DNA from: Rhodoferax sp. U11-2br
GTDB lineage: Bacteria > Pseudomonadota > Gammaproteobacteria > Burkholderiales > Burkholderiaceae_C
DNA length: 64,000 nt
Direction of reading: 5' to 3'
Assembly (NCBI RefSeq): GCF_018619435.1
Contig: NZ_JAHFZF010000018.1
Coordinates: 1 to 64,000 of the forward strand
Within the stretch, counting starts at the first letter, position 1, and every line of letters starts with the position of its first letter. The translations under genes and the position numbers were made by a program. The notes under the pieces are model-generated. The model made no database searches. It was not told where the DNA came from and saw nothing but the letters and a program-made list of their open reading frames with translations. Below are positions 8,469-20,342 of the stretch, in pieces.

Positions 8469-9497
8469 TCAGGCCACGCTGTCAGCGACAAAACCCGCAA
8501 ATGAGGCCTTGAGCTGGTTCATGTCTGCCTGGGGCAGGCGGTTACCCACCTGCGACACCACACGCCCGGCACATTGATTCGCCAGCCAGGCGGCCTGGGC
8601 ATGGTTGTGGCCATGGGTGACGGCGTACAGGAATGCACCCGCAAACATGTCACCGGCACCATTGGTGTCGATGGCTTTGACCTGTGCGGCAGGCACCTCG
8701 GTGGTTTGATCACCTTCCAGCACCACACAGCCCTTGGCACTGCGGGTCAGACACACCACCCTCGCCTGCTGGCTGAGTTGGCGGCAGATCTGCGCCAGAT
8801 CTTTGCTGCCACACCAGACCTGGGCTTCCTCTTCGTTGCAAAACAGGTAGTCCAGCTGGCCGGTCTCTGCATTGCCGACCATGGCGTCGAGCCCTGGGCG
8901 GCAGAAGTTGATCATGGTCATGTCGCTCAGCGTGGTGGCCAGTGCCACACCAGCCTCACGTGCGATGGCACGGCCCTTGATGGCGGCATCCAGCCCGGTG
9001 GGCGACGCAGCCAGGTAACCCTCCATGTAATAGACCTTGGACTTGGCAATGTCGAGCGGATGCAAGGCACTGGCGTCGATGTCGGCGGTGGCACCTAAAA
9101 AGGTGCTCATGCTGCGTTCGGCGTCCGGCGTCACCATCACCATACAGCTGCCGGTCTGGCCCTGCGGCGCGCGGGTGTGCGTCAAGTTGGTGGCGACACC
9201 GTGTGAGATCAGATCCTGGGTGTAAAACTCGCCGAGTTCGTCGTCCGCCACGCGGCAGGAGTAAAAAGCCTTGCCGCCCAACTGGGCCACCGCCACCACG
9301 GTGTTGCCAGCTGAGCCGCCACCGGTGCGGTGCACCGGCAGGCCATACACATGGCTGAGCAGCTCGGTGCGACGGGCCGCGTCGATCAAGGTCATATGAC
9401 GTTTTTCAACGCCCGCAGCCTGCAGTTGTGCGTCAGACACCTCGTACTGCGAGTCCACCAGCGCATTGCCGATGGCGTAAACGTCATGGTGACTCAT
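8469..9497 (-). CDS. PfkB-family carbohydrate/nucleoside kinase, adenosine-kinase-like
   Basis: 342 residues. The N-terminal glycine motif is RTGGGSAGNTVVAVAQLGG. The C-terminal PfkB signature is DTNGAGDMFAGAF with the catalytic Asp. The YAIGNALVD start and TFLGATADID region match proteins annotated as adenosine kinase in proteobacteria. Phosphorylation of adenosine is the likely reaction, but ribokinase-type substrates cannot be excluded from sequence. Its ribosome site GGAGC overlaps the end of fpr, which stops two bases before it, so the two are probably co-transcribed. Confidence 0.8.
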   Translation of the reverse strand: MSHHDVYAIGNALVDSQYEVSDAQLQAAGVEKRHMTLIDAARRTELLSHVYGLPVHRTGGGSAGNTVVAVAQLGGKAFYSCRVADDELGEFYTQDLISHGVATNLTHTRAPQGQTGSCMVMVTPDAERSMSTFLGATADIDASALHPLDIAKSKVYYMEGYLAASPTGLDAAIKGRAIAREAGVALATTLSDMTMINFCRPGLDAMVGNAETGQLDYLFCNEEEAQVWCGSKDLAQICRQLSQQARVVCLTRSAKGCVVLEGDQTTEVPAAQVKAIDTNGAGDMFAGAFLYAVTHGHNHAQAAWLANQCAGRVVSQVGNRLPQADMNQLKASFAGFVADSVA

Positions 9498-9499
9498 GT

Positions 9500-10276
9500 T
9501 TATTGCTCCACAAAAGCGCGTTCGACCACAAAGTCACCGGGTTTGGTGGTGTTGCCTTCCAGGAAACCACGGGTTTCCAAGATGTGTTTCAGGTCTTTCA
9601 ACAAGGCCGGGCTACCACACATCATGGCGCGGTCGTATTCGGGGTCAAACTTGGGCAGACCCAGATCGGCCTGCAGCTTGCCGGTGGTGATCAGGTCGGT
9701 GATACGGCCCTGGTTCTTGTAGGGCTCACGGGTCACCGTGGGGTAATACAGCATTTGGGCAGTGACCATCTCGCCCAGAAACTCGTGGTCGGGCAGCTCT
9801 TGTGTCAGATAGTCGTGGTAGGCCAGTTCAGCCACTTCCCGCACACCGTGCACCAGAATCACTTTTTCAAATTTTTCGTAGGTTTCGGGGTCGCGCACGA
9901 TGCTCAAAAACGGCGCCAGGCCGGTGCCGGTACCAAACAGGTACAGGTTTTTGCCAGGCAGCAGATAGTCAATCAGCAAGGTGCCGGTGGGCTTTTTGCC
10001 AACCACAATCTGGTCACCCACTTTGATGTGCTGCAGCTTGGAGGTGAGCGGGCCGTCTTGCACCTTGATGCTCAGAAACTCCAGGTGGTCTTCGTAGTTG
10101 GGGCTGACGATGCTGTAGGCGCGCAGCAGCGGTTTGCCACCCTCCAGGCGCAGGCCGATCATGGTGAAGTGGCCGTTTGAAAAGCGCAAAGCCTGATCAC
10201 GTGTGGTGGTGAAGCTGAACAGTCGGTCTGTCCAGTGGTGAACGCTTAAAACGGTTTCATTCAGAAATGCACTCAT
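9500..10276 (-). CDS. fpr: Ferredoxin-NADP reductase
   Basis: 258 residues. The FAD site is RFSNGHFTMIGL and the NAD(P) region starts at LYLFGTGTGLAPFLS. The C-terminus FVVERAFVEQ is typical of bacterial subclass I FPRs, which end in a short tail after the aromatic. It exchanges electrons between NADPH and ferredoxin or flavodoxin. I chose ATG 10276 because AAGG lies upstream and family members begin near MSAFLNETVLSVHHWT. A 96-base upstream extension is open but not conserved in style. Confidence 0.92.
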   Translation of the reverse strand: MSAFLNETVLSVHHWTDRLFSFTTTRDQALRFSNGHFTMIGLRLEGGKPLLRAYSIVSPNYEDHLEFLSIKVQDGPLTSKLQHIKVGDQIVVGKKPTGTLLIDYLLPGKNLYLFGTGTGLAPFLSIVRDPETYEKFEKVILVHGVREVAELAYHDYLTQELPDHEFLGEMVTAQMLYYPTVTREPYKNQGRITDLITTGKLQADLGLPKFDPEYDRAMMCGSPALLKDLKHILETRGFLEGNTTKPGDFVVERAFVEQ

Positions 10277-10374
10277 GGGTCGCCTTGAATTGTGGATAAA
10301 ACAAAAGTGTGCGAGTGTAAAAGGCCAGGCCACGGCGGGCCTGACATAAATCAACTCAGCCGGAAAAATCACAT

Positions 10375-10433
10375 GATAAATGGGCCTCTAGCCCTTTTAC
10401 CATAAGGGCTATTAGCTACGACTTAAATAGCGT

Positions 10434-10437
<4 letters not shown>
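10375..10437 (-). repeat. Dispersed palindromic repeat at the 3' end of alaS
   Basis: On the minus strand TAGCTAATAGCCCTTATGG is followed by AAGGGCTAGAGGCCCATT. The inverted pair TAGCCCTT/AAGGGCTA can form a hairpin. It overlaps the alaS stop codon and lies between alaS and fpr, so it becomes the alaS 3' untranslated end. Confidence 0.85.
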
Positions 10438-13058
<2,621 letters not shown>

Positions 13059-13318
13059 GGCAAATGGGTCAAGCGGTAAAGGGTGAAATGGTTGGCCCGA
13101 GAGCGGTCAAAGCCTGGGCACAGCCCGCCATTATCGCCGCTGCTTGCAGCAGCCTGGCTGCTTGGTCCATCTTCCCCCGCATCAAGCACTGCGTCGCTGG
13201 CGACACAAGCCTTGTCAGCGGCGGTTTCTTGCGACCCCATCAACAGCCGCGCTGCGCGTGTTGCGCAAGCTCGACGTATGTCAACGGACTGAGACAAACA
13301 TCAAAAATCTTTCGGGGC

Positions 13319-13364
13319 TTGCGTTTTTTTAACTTCTTCAGATATAGTGCTAACACGTATTAGC
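13319..13364 (+). promoter_or_regulatory. Promoter and LacI-type operator of the sugar operon
   Basis: TTGCGT (13319-13324), an 18-base spacer, and TATAGT (13343-13348) form a sigma-70-like promoter. GCTAACACGTATTAGC (13349-13364) follows immediately; it is a near-perfect palindrome with the central CG usual for LacI-family operators and covers the expected transcription start. The convergent lacI gene at the far end of the operon is the obvious candidate regulator. The remaining bases 13059-13318, between the alaS start and this promoter, show no gene. Confidence 0.7.
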
Positions 13365-13382
13365 TACTCCATCGGACGAAAT

Positions 13383-14972
13383 ATGAGCGATGAACTGTTT
13401 GTAGGTATTGACGTTGGCTCAGCCAGTGTCCGGGCCGGGATTTTTGATCGACAAGGCCAGCGCGTGGCCTTTGCCACACGTGCCATCCAGCAGTTCAAAC
13501 CCTTGCCTTTGTTTGTCGAACAGTCGTCTACCGACATCTGGGCACAAACCTGTGCCGCGCTGCAAGAAGCGTTGGCCACCCCGGGCATCGATGCCACAAA
13601 GGTTGTGGCGTTGGGTGTGGATGCCACCTGCTCCCTGGTGGCGGTGGATGTCGATGGCCAGCCGGTCTCTCTGGCTCAGGACGGCGCCCCCGATCACGAC
13701 ATCATCATGTGGATGGATCACCGTGCAGCCCAGCAAACAAAAGCGATTAATGCTACAAAAGACGAAGCTTTGAAGTACGTCGGCGGCGAAGTCAGCATCG
13801 AGATGGAGCTGCCCAAGGTGCTGTGGTTCAAGCAGCATTTCCCGCAGCGGTATGCCAGCACCTGGCGCTTCTTCGACCTGGCGGACTACCTGGTCTGGCG
13901 CGCCTGCGGCAACGACGCGGCCAGTGTCTGCACCCTGACCTGCAAATGGAACTATCTGGCCCATGAGGACCGTTTCAGCGAGAGCTTGCTCAAGGCGGTG
14001 GGCCTGGACGATCTGCCCGGCAAATTACCAACCCGTGTGTTGCCCCTGGGCTCGGCGGCGGGCAAGTTGGGCCTGTTGGCAGCGCGCGAACTGGGTTTGC
14101 CTGCGGGCACTGTGGTGGCCACCGGCATCATCGACGCCCATGCGGGTGGCCTGGCCCTGGTCGGCACCGCACCACAGGGCAGTCTGGCCATCATTGGCGG
14201 CACCTCCAACTGCCATATGGTGGTGAGCCAGGCGCCAGTGATGGTGCCGGGTGTCTGGGGCCCTTACTGGGGCGCCATGCTGCCAGGGTATTGGCTCAAT
14301 GAAGGCGGCCAAAGTGCGGCAGGCGCCCTGCTCGACTGGACTTTGCGCCAAAGCGACGCCTGGCCGTTACTGGAGTCGACCGCGCAAGCACAGCAAACCA
14401 ACGTCTACACTGTCTTGAATGGGTGGCTGGCCGACCTCGAAGCGCGTGAACCCTGGCCCACCCGCCACCTGCATGTGCTGGGTGACCACCACGGCAACCG
14501 CTCTCCCCGCGTCAACCCGGACGCACGTGGCGTGGTGGTGGGTCTGACCTTGGAAACCGGGCGCGACGCCCTGGCGCGCCTGTACCTGGCCACCTTGCAG
14601 GCATTGGCGTATGGCACGCGCCACATCATCGAGAGCATGAACAACGCTGGCCACCAGATCACCCGCATCCTGATGTGTGGTGGTGGCACCAAAAACCCCT
14701 ACTGGCTGCGTGAACACGCCGATGCCACCGGTTGCGAGATCCATCTGGTGAGCGAGGAAGACGCTGTGACCCTGGGTGCTGCCCTGTTGGGTGCGGCGGC
14801 CAGCGGGGTGTTTACCTCCCTGCCTGCGGCTGCTGCGGCCATGGTGCAAGCGGGTGGCAGCCTGGCCGCTCGCCCCCAAACCAAAGCCTTCCACGACGCC
14901 AAGTACGCGGTGTATTTGCAGCTTTACCAAGACATGTTGACCAGCCGTGCGGCGATGCGCGACTGGTCTTGA
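13383..14972 (+). CDS. FGGY-family pentulose kinase
   Basis: 529 residues. The N-terminal ATP site is FVGIDVGSASVRAGIFD; MWMDHRAAQQ and the later CGGGTKNPYWLREHADATG are family signatures. The length and the DHRA/YVGGEVS segment place it with COG1069 (ribulokinase and FGGY pentulose kinases) and not with xylulokinase or glycerol kinase. It should phosphorylate a ketopentose or related ketose with ATP in the cytoplasm. I chose ATG 13383, after the operator; an upstream extension would run through it. First gene of the LacI-controlled operon. Confidence 0.85.
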   Translation: MSDELFVGIDVGSASVRAGIFDRQGQRVAFATRAIQQFKPLPLFVEQSSTDIWAQTCAALQEALATPGIDATKVVALGVDATCSLVAVDVDGQPVSLAQDGAPDHDIIMWMDHRAAQQTKAINATKDEALKYVGGEVSIEMELPKVLWFKQHFPQRYASTWRFFDLADYLVWRACGNDAASVCTLTCKWNYLAHEDRFSESLLKAVGLDDLPGKLPTRVLPLGSAAGKLGLLAARELGLPAGTVVATGIIDAHAGGLALVGTAPQGSLAIIGGTSNCHMVVSQAPVMVPGVWGPYWGAMLPGYWLNEGGQSAAGALLDWTLRQSDAWPLLESTAQAQQTNVYTVLNGWLADLEAREPWPTRHLHVLGDHHGNRSPRVNPDARGVVVGLTLETGRDALARLYLATLQALAYGTRHIIESMNNAGHQITRILMCGGGTKNPYWLREHADATGCEIHLVSEEDAVTLGAALLGAAASGVFTSLPAAAAAMVQAGGSLAARPQTKAFHDAKYAVYLQLYQDMLTSRAAMRDWS

Positions 14973-15020
14973 ACACCCCTAACCCTGACAACCCATTTTG
15001 ATTAAGAAAAGGACATCCCT

Positions 15021-16670
15021 ATGCTGACCCTGACCCTGCCCCCCTCCAGCCCGGTGCTCACCGTGGCCGACAAAGAAGTATTGCTGGTCACCAACGCTGA
15101 CCTTCGCGAATCTGCCAATGTGGAATGCTGGCCGGTACAGGCCAAGTTTGAAGTCCGGCTAGAAGAAGCTGTGACCCAGCGCCTGGGCTACAAGATCAAA
15201 CGCGCCCACCTGTACAAAGGCGACAAGGGCCATGGCTTCATCAGCAGCCAGCGCGAAGGCAGCGACCTGTTTGCCACGATTGACTCGGACGCTCCGGTGA
15301 TTGTGCTGTTGACTGCCTGGCAGTACTCGCACCATCTGGCACCCAGCCTGGCCAAACACCGTGGTCCGGTGCTGCTGCTGGCCAACTTTGACGGCACCTG
15401 GCCCGGCCTTGTTGGCATGTTGTGTATGGCTGGCACACTGACCAGCCTGGGCAAGTCCTACTCGCGCCTGTGGTCTGCTGAATTCAACGATGAGTTTTTC
15501 TACAGCGGCCTGAGTTCCTGGCTGACCACCCAGCAGATCACCCATGACACCACTTACCTGAAAGCTGTCGACAACGCACACCCGGCCAGCGCCACTCCGG
15601 CCTGGGCCATGGGTCGCCAGGTGGGTGACTATGTGCTGAAACACAAGGAGATCATGGGGCTGTTTGACAGCTTTTGTATGGGCATGATCAATGGCGTGTT
15701 CCCGCAAAAAGCCCTGGTTGACATCGGCATGCCGATGGAAAGCCTGTCGCAGTCCGCCCTGCTGGTGGAAATGGCCAAGGTGCCGCAAGCTCTGCGTGAG
15801 GAATGTCTGGCCTGGTATGAAGCACGCGGCATGAAGTTCAACTTTGGCACCGATCCGGCCAAGGAGCTGACACGTGACCAGGTGCTCGAACAATGCGCCA
15901 TGATGGTTGCCATGGGCCGTTTCACCCAGCGTTTTGGCCTGTCTGCCGTGGGTGTGCAGTACCAGCAGGGGCTGGCACATTCGTGCGCAGCCTCCGACTT
16001 TGCCGAAGGCGCCATCGGCTCCAGAGAACGTTTCCCGATTCCGGACGAAGCTGGCAACATCATCCGTGCGGGCAAAGCCATCCCCTGCATCAACGAGGTG
16101 GACATGGGCACCGCGATTCCGCAGACCATGTTGTGGCGCCTGCTGGACTCCTTCGGTCTGCCTGCGGAAACCACACTGCACGACATCCGTTGGGGCAGCG
16201 AGTTTGAAGGCATCTTCTACTGGGACTTTGAAATCTCGGGCTCGGTGCCGTTCGAACACCTCAAGGGTGGTATTGCCGGTGCCTCCGGTTATCGCCAACC
16301 CGCGATGTACTTCCCCAAGGGGGGCTCGTCGATCCAAGGCCAGGGCAAGGCGGGCCGAATGATCTGGGCCCGCGCCCACTACGAAGGCACCAAGGTGGTG
16401 ATGCACATTGGTACCGGCACGGCGGTGGAACTGCCTGCTGCCGAGTTCGAGCGCCGCCGTCGCGCCACCACCTATGAGTGGCCGCTGCTCAACTGTGTGC
16501 TCGACGGTGTCAGCCGTGATGAACTGATGGCCGGTCACCAAAGCAACCACATCACCATCGCCTACGTGGATGCAGACAAACTGCAAGATGTGCTGCGTGC
16601 TTTTGTCGCGCAGGCGCTGACGCAAAATATCCGCGTTTTTGTAGCGGGTGACGCCAACGCTTGCCTCTGA
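15021..16670 (+). CDS. L-fucose/L-arabinose isomerase-like protein
   Basis: 549 residues resembling the fucose isomerase family: a Rossmann-like N-terminal region with IVLLTAWQYSHHLAP and VLLLANFDGTWPGLVGM, and a C-terminal region with CINEVDMGTAIPQ, where the Glu and Asp could bind the divalent metal. These enzymes interconvert aldoses and ketoses. Paired with the upstream pentulose kinase it would feed a ketose phosphate pathway. The actual sugar cannot be read from the sequence. It follows the kinase by 48 bp with an AAAAGGA ribosome site. Confidence 0.75.
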   Translation: MLTLTLPPSSPVLTVADKEVLLVTNADLRESANVECWPVQAKFEVRLEEAVTQRLGYKIKRAHLYKGDKGHGFISSQREGSDLFATIDSDAPVIVLLTAWQYSHHLAPSLAKHRGPVLLLANFDGTWPGLVGMLCMAGTLTSLGKSYSRLWSAEFNDEFFYSGLSSWLTTQQITHDTTYLKAVDNAHPASATPAWAMGRQVGDYVLKHKEIMGLFDSFCMGMINGVFPQKALVDIGMPMESLSQSALLVEMAKVPQALREECLAWYEARGMKFNFGTDPAKELTRDQVLEQCAMMVAMGRFTQRFGLSAVGVQYQQGLAHSCAASDFAEGAIGSRERFPIPDEAGNIIRAGKAIPCINEVDMGTAIPQTMLWRLLDSFGLPAETTLHDIRWGSEFEGIFYWDFEISGSVPFEHLKGGIAGASGYRQPAMYFPKGGSSIQGQGKAGRMIWARAHYEGTKVVMHIGTGTAVELPAAEFERRRRATTYEWPLLNCVLDGVSRDELMAGHQSNHITIAYVDADKLQDVLRAFVAQALTQNIRVFVAGDANACL

Positions 16671-16691
16671 GCTTCAACCCAGGATTTTTGA

Positions 16692-17627
16692 ATGAACCAT
16701 AACGATAAATACACGGGTGTCTGGCCGGTCATGCTGACCCCGTTTGACGAACAGCGCAACATCGATTGGGCGTCGTTGGAAAAACTCATTGACTGGTACA
16801 TCCAGGCGGGCGTGAATGGCTTGTTTGCCAACTGCCAATCGAGCGAGATGTTTTTTCTCTCGGAAGCAGAGTCGCTACAGCTGACACGTTTTGTGCTGGA
16901 CTATGTCGATGGGCGTGTGCCGGTGGTGGCCTCCGGCCACACCGCCTGCGGCCTGCCGCAGCAGATCGACCAGGTCGGCCAGATGGCCGAGACCGGTGTG
17001 GACAGTGTGATCCTGATCAGCAACCGTCTGGCCTCGCCCAGCGAGGGTGATGATGTGGTGCTGGCCAATCTGCAAACCCTCACGGCGGCCATCCCCGACA
17101 CAGTGGGGCTGGGCATTTACGAATGCCCGCACCCCTACAAGCGCCTGCTCTCGGATGAGGTGGTGAGCTGGTGCGCCCAGAGCGGGCGTTACACCTTCAT
17201 CAAGGACACCTGCTGCCAGATCGAAAAAATCCGCCAGCGTCTGGATCTCATCAAAGGCAGCCGGTTGCACATCGCCAATGCCAACGGCCAGACCTTGCTG
17301 GCCTCGCTGCAGGCAGGCGCACACGGCTACAGCGGTGTGATGACCAACTTCCACCCCGAGTTGTATGTCTGGTTGTGTGACAACTGGGACACCGCGCCGG
17401 AGAGTGCACAGGCGGTCTCGGACTACCTTTCGGCCGCATCCCTGCTGGAGTACCTGGACTACCCGATCTGTGCCAAGGACTATCAGCTCAGCCTGGGCAA
17501 CTTCAAGTCAGTCGCCAGCCGCACCCGCGAAGCTGGCAACTACTACTCGGCCCACTTTCAGTCCACGGTGCAGCAAACACTGCGACTGGGCGAAACACTG
17601 AAAAACCAGCTGGGCATCCTGAACTGA
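16692..17627 (+). CDS. DapA/NanA-fold aldolase (dihydrodipicolinate synthase family)
   Basis: 311 residues of the class I aldolase family. The Schiff-base Lys is Lys171 in FIKDTCC, and the helper Tyr is in GIYECPHPY. The usual pyruvate-binding motif GTTGE is replaced by CQSSE in GLFANCQSSEMFFL, so the substrate or the reaction may differ from DapA and N-acetylneuraminate lyase. The gene is 21 bp from the isomerase and 39 bp from the sialidase-like gene, in one operon. Family members cleave or form 2-keto-3-deoxy acids; the substrate here is unknown. Confidence 0.8.
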   Translation: MNHNDKYTGVWPVMLTPFDEQRNIDWASLEKLIDWYIQAGVNGLFANCQSSEMFFLSEAESLQLTRFVLDYVDGRVPVVASGHTACGLPQQIDQVGQMAETGVDSVILISNRLASPSEGDDVVLANLQTLTAAIPDTVGLGIYECPHPYKRLLSDEVVSWCAQSGRYTFIKDTCCQIEKIRQRLDLIKGSRLHIANANGQTLLASLQAGAHGYSGVMTNFHPELYVWLCDNWDTAPESAQAVSDYLSAASLLEYLDYPICAKDYQLSLGNFKSVASRTREAGNYYSAHFQSTVQQTLRLGETLKNQLGILN

Positions 17628-17666
17628 CAAAAAGCGGCAGTGGCCACGAGACAATGGGTGTTTGAC

Positions 17667-18710
17667 ATGAAATCTATCAACTCTGAGAAGTGTTTTCTGC
17701 TGCCGCAGGACCATGGCTACTTCAACAACTGCCATGCCTCCACCCTGGTGAAGTTACCCAATGGTGAACTGCTGGTGGCTTTTTTTGCGGGTGAACGCGA
17801 AGGCGCAGGTGATGTGGCGATCTGGCTGGTGTCGACGCTGGGTGGCGTCTGGCAGGCACCGGTGAGATGTATCGCCGAGGACGGCCTGGCCCACTGGAAC
17901 CCGGTACTCCATGCCGAAGGTGACACGGTCTGGCTGTTCTACAAGGTGGGGCCAACCGTGCACAACTGGGTGACGCGCTGGACGGTGTCACATGACGGAG
18001 GACAGACCTGGGCAGCTGTACAGGAACTGGTGCCCGGTGACACCTTGCCACGTGGTCCCGTCAAGAACAAGCTGATCGTGATGAGCAACGGCGAGTGGCT
18101 GGCGCCAGGCTCGATTGAAACCGAAACCACCTGGGATGTGTTTGCCGACATCTCGGCCGACAAGGGTCAAAGCTGGCACAAGGTGGATGTGCCGATCACC
18201 CACCTGCAGCCTGTCAACGCGGGCAGCACCGAAGTCTGGAGCGGACTGGCCGCCAATGCGCTTTGGGAAACCGATGTCAAACGGGTGTTCCAGTGGGACG
18301 GGGTGATCCAGCCAACGCTTTGGGAGTCGGCACCGGGTCAGGTCCACATGCTGATGCGCAGCACGCGCGGCTTCATCTACCGCAGTGACTCCAGCAACTA
18401 TGGCCACAGTTGGTGCGCGGCGTATGCCATCGGCTTGCCCAACAACAACAGTGGCATCGACCTGGTGCGCTGCGACGGCGGGGACCTCGCCCTGGTGTCC
18501 AACCCGGTGGCAGGCAACTGGGGGCGGCGCTACCCGATTTCCTTGTCACTGTCCACCGACAACGGTGCCAGCTGGACCACGGAGCTGGACATGGAAACAC
18601 AGGAAGGCGAGTTTTCTTACCCGGCCATCATTGCCGATGGTCGCCATGTGCATCTGAGCTACACCTGGAACCGGCGAAACATCGTGTACCAGCACCTGGT
18701 TTTACCTTGA
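17667..18710 (+). CDS. Sialidase-fold (BNR/Asp-box) protein, cytoplasmic
   Basis: 347 residues with at least three Asp-box repeats (SHDGGQTW, SADKGQSW, STDNGASW), the mark of the six-bladed sialidase propeller. There is no signal peptide, and the start ATG 17667 is followed by ordinary hydrophilic sequence; an in-frame GTG at 17640 is the alternative. The motif FFAGEREGAGDVAIWL near residue 40 is shared by the sialidase-like family found in catabolic clusters. It may hydrolyse or isomerise an imported acidic glycoside. Sialic acid activity is not implied. Confidence 0.75.
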   Translation: MKSINSEKCFLLPQDHGYFNNCHASTLVKLPNGELLVAFFAGEREGAGDVAIWLVSTLGGVWQAPVRCIAEDGLAHWNPVLHAEGDTVWLFYKVGPTVHNWVTRWTVSHDGGQTWAAVQELVPGDTLPRGPVKNKLIVMSNGEWLAPGSIETETTWDVFADISADKGQSWHKVDVPITHLQPVNAGSTEVWSGLAANALWETDVKRVFQWDGVIQPTLWESAPGQVHMLMRSTRGFIYRSDSSNYGHSWCAAYAIGLPNNNSGIDLVRCDGGDLALVSNPVAGNWGRRYPISLSLSTDNGASWTTELDMETQEGEFSYPAIIADGRHVHLSYTWNRRNIVYQHLVLP

Positions 18711-18833
18711 ACACGCAGACAGCCAAGCTGCCCATAAATTGAAAGATTGAACGATGAAGGTATGAGTTGTTTTGCTCGCTCCAAGTAGCAAAAAAGAGAG
18801 AGAGAACTTTTTATCAAAGAAGGAGATCGCGTC

Positions 18834-19805
18834 ATGAGAAAAATGTCATTGGTGTTGGCAGCTGCGCTGTCGGTGGTGGTGGGACAAAGTTTCGCCCAGA
18901 CCCTGACTTACCCGACCAAAAACATTGAGGTGGTGATTCCGAAGAACCCGGGCGGGGGTACCGATACTTCCGCACGAACCCTGATCGAGTACAGCAAAAA
19001 CGCCATGCCCAAAGGCCTGATGTTTGTGCCCGACAACAAACCCGCCGGCAACGGTGTGGCTGGGTTGATCGAAGTGGCTCGGGCCAAGCCCGATGGTTAC
19101 AAGCTGGTGATGACGACGGTTGAACTGGCGATGTTTCCGCATGAAGGCAAGTCGCCCGTCACCTACGCCGACTTCACGCCGCTGGTGGCCGCCATTGCCG
19201 ACCCGTGCGCCGTGGTGGTCAAGGCCGACTCTCCTTACAAAACCCTCAAAGAATTCATTGACGCCACCAAAGCCAACCCCGGCAAGATCAAGGTGGGTAA
19301 CTCCGGCATGGGTGCGATATACCATCTGGCCGCCCTCAACATCGAACGCAAGCTGAACGTTAAGTTCAACCACATCCCCTACAACGAAGGGGTTGGCCCA
19401 GCCATTGCCTCACTGGTGGGCGGGCACATTGACGCGGTCATCACCACCCCCGGTGCAGCCAAATCCCAGGTGGACGCCGGTGCGCTGCGTTTTCTGGGGG
19501 TGATGGACACCAAGCGTTTTGATCTGTTCCCGAAGGTGCCCACGTTCCAGGAAGCCCTGGGGCAGGATCTGGGCTTGAACATGCGTGCCTGGGCCGTGCT
19601 GGCGGCACCCGCCAAACTGCCAGCGAACATCACCAAAGAACTGGTTGCTACCTTTACCACCACGGTGAAATCGCCAGACTTCCAGGCTGCCATGATGAAA
19701 CAAGGGATCATGCCGGTGGTGATTGCAGGTGATGCCGCTGCGGCCATGATGAAAGAAGACCACGACACCTACAAAGACCTGATCGAAGAATCCAAGAAAA
19801 AATAA
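18834..19805 (+). CDS. TctC/Bug-type periplasmic binding protein
   Basis: 323 residues. The signal peptide is MRKMSLVLAAALSVVVGQSFAQ. The mature region starts YPTKNIEVVIPKNPGGGTDTSAR, the typical Bug opening, and includes KVGNSGMGAIYHLAAL and VGGHIDAVITTPG. It captures a carboxylate or related solute for the TctAB permease encoded next. A strong GGAG ribosome site precedes it. The 123 bp after the sialidase-like gene contain an AG-rich run but no terminator, so it probably belongs to the same transcript. Confidence 0.93.
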   Translation: MRKMSLVLAAALSVVVGQSFAQTLTYPTKNIEVVIPKNPGGGTDTSARTLIEYSKNAMPKGLMFVPDNKPAGNGVAGLIEVARAKPDGYKLVMTTVELAMFPHEGKSPVTYADFTPLVAAIADPCAVVVKADSPYKTLKEFIDATKANPGKIKVGNSGMGAIYHLAALNIERKLNVKFNHIPYNEGVGPAIASLVGGHIDAVITTPGAAKSQVDAGALRFLGVMDTKRFDLFPKVPTFQEALGQDLGLNMRAWAVLAAPAKLPANITKELVATFTTTVKSPDFQAAMMKQGIMPVVIAGDAAAAMMKEDHDTYKDLIEESKKK

Positions 19806-19863
19806 ATTCTGATCAAACTGGCCCGACTGCGATGTGACCGGGCCAGCATAAAGAGGATTCAAC

Positions 19864-20325
19864 ATGAAGAAATACAACTTGGTCGTGGCATCAGTCTCGG
19901 TACTGCTGGGTCTGCTGATTATTTACCTCAGCCGCAATCTTGCAGGTTGGGATGACAACGGTGTGCCGGGCGAAAACTACTGGCCAAGCATCATCGCTTA
20001 CCTGTTTGTGGGCCTGGGTGTGCTGCAGTTCCTGGAGGTGTGGCTGTCTCCACACATCAACAAAGACAAGACCGTGGATCTGGGCTCTGCGGTGGTTCGC
20101 AAAGCCTATCTGGCTGCAGCGGTGTCGGTGGTTTACGGGGGACTGTTAACAGCAGCTGGTTTTGTGCTGGCCACACTGGCCTTTGTTCCGACGATGAACA
20201 TGTTGATGGGGGAGCGTCGCTTGTGGGCTTCTGCGCTGCTTGCTGTTGGGGTGGTCGGGGTCATTTACGTCTTCTTTGCCCTCGTCTTCAACACCACGTT
20301 GCCGACCTCGGTGTTTCTTGAATAA
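19864..20325 (+). CDS. TctB-family small permease subunit
   Basis: 153 residues with four predicted membrane segments (about 5-22, 38-56, 80-105, 118-147), the usual TctB layout. It forms the tripartite tricarboxylate transporter with the following TctA protein in the inner membrane. Sequence is poorly conserved in this family, so the call leans on topology and position between tctC and tctA homologues. Confidence 0.9.
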   Translation: MKKYNLVVASVSVLLGLLIIYLSRNLAGWDDNGVPGENYWPSIIAYLFVGLGVLQFLEVWLSPHINKDKTVDLGSAVVRKAYLAAAVSVVYGGLLTAAGFVLATLAFVPTMNMLMGERRLWASALLAVGVVGVIYVFFALVFNTTLPTSVFLE

Positions 20326-20342
20326 ACAACGAAGGTGAAACC

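Noticed and set aside
13059-13318. Short open frames between alaS and the sugar operon
   Set aside because: Several overlapping frames of similar length on both strands, none with a ribosome site or a recognisable product.
13735-13785. Repeat-like stretch (AAAGCGATTAATGCTAC) inside the pentulose kinase gene
   Set aside because: The encoded KAINATKDEALKYVGG fits the normal family segment (INATG...YVGG), and the hairpin and GGGCTAGAGGCC boxes are absent.
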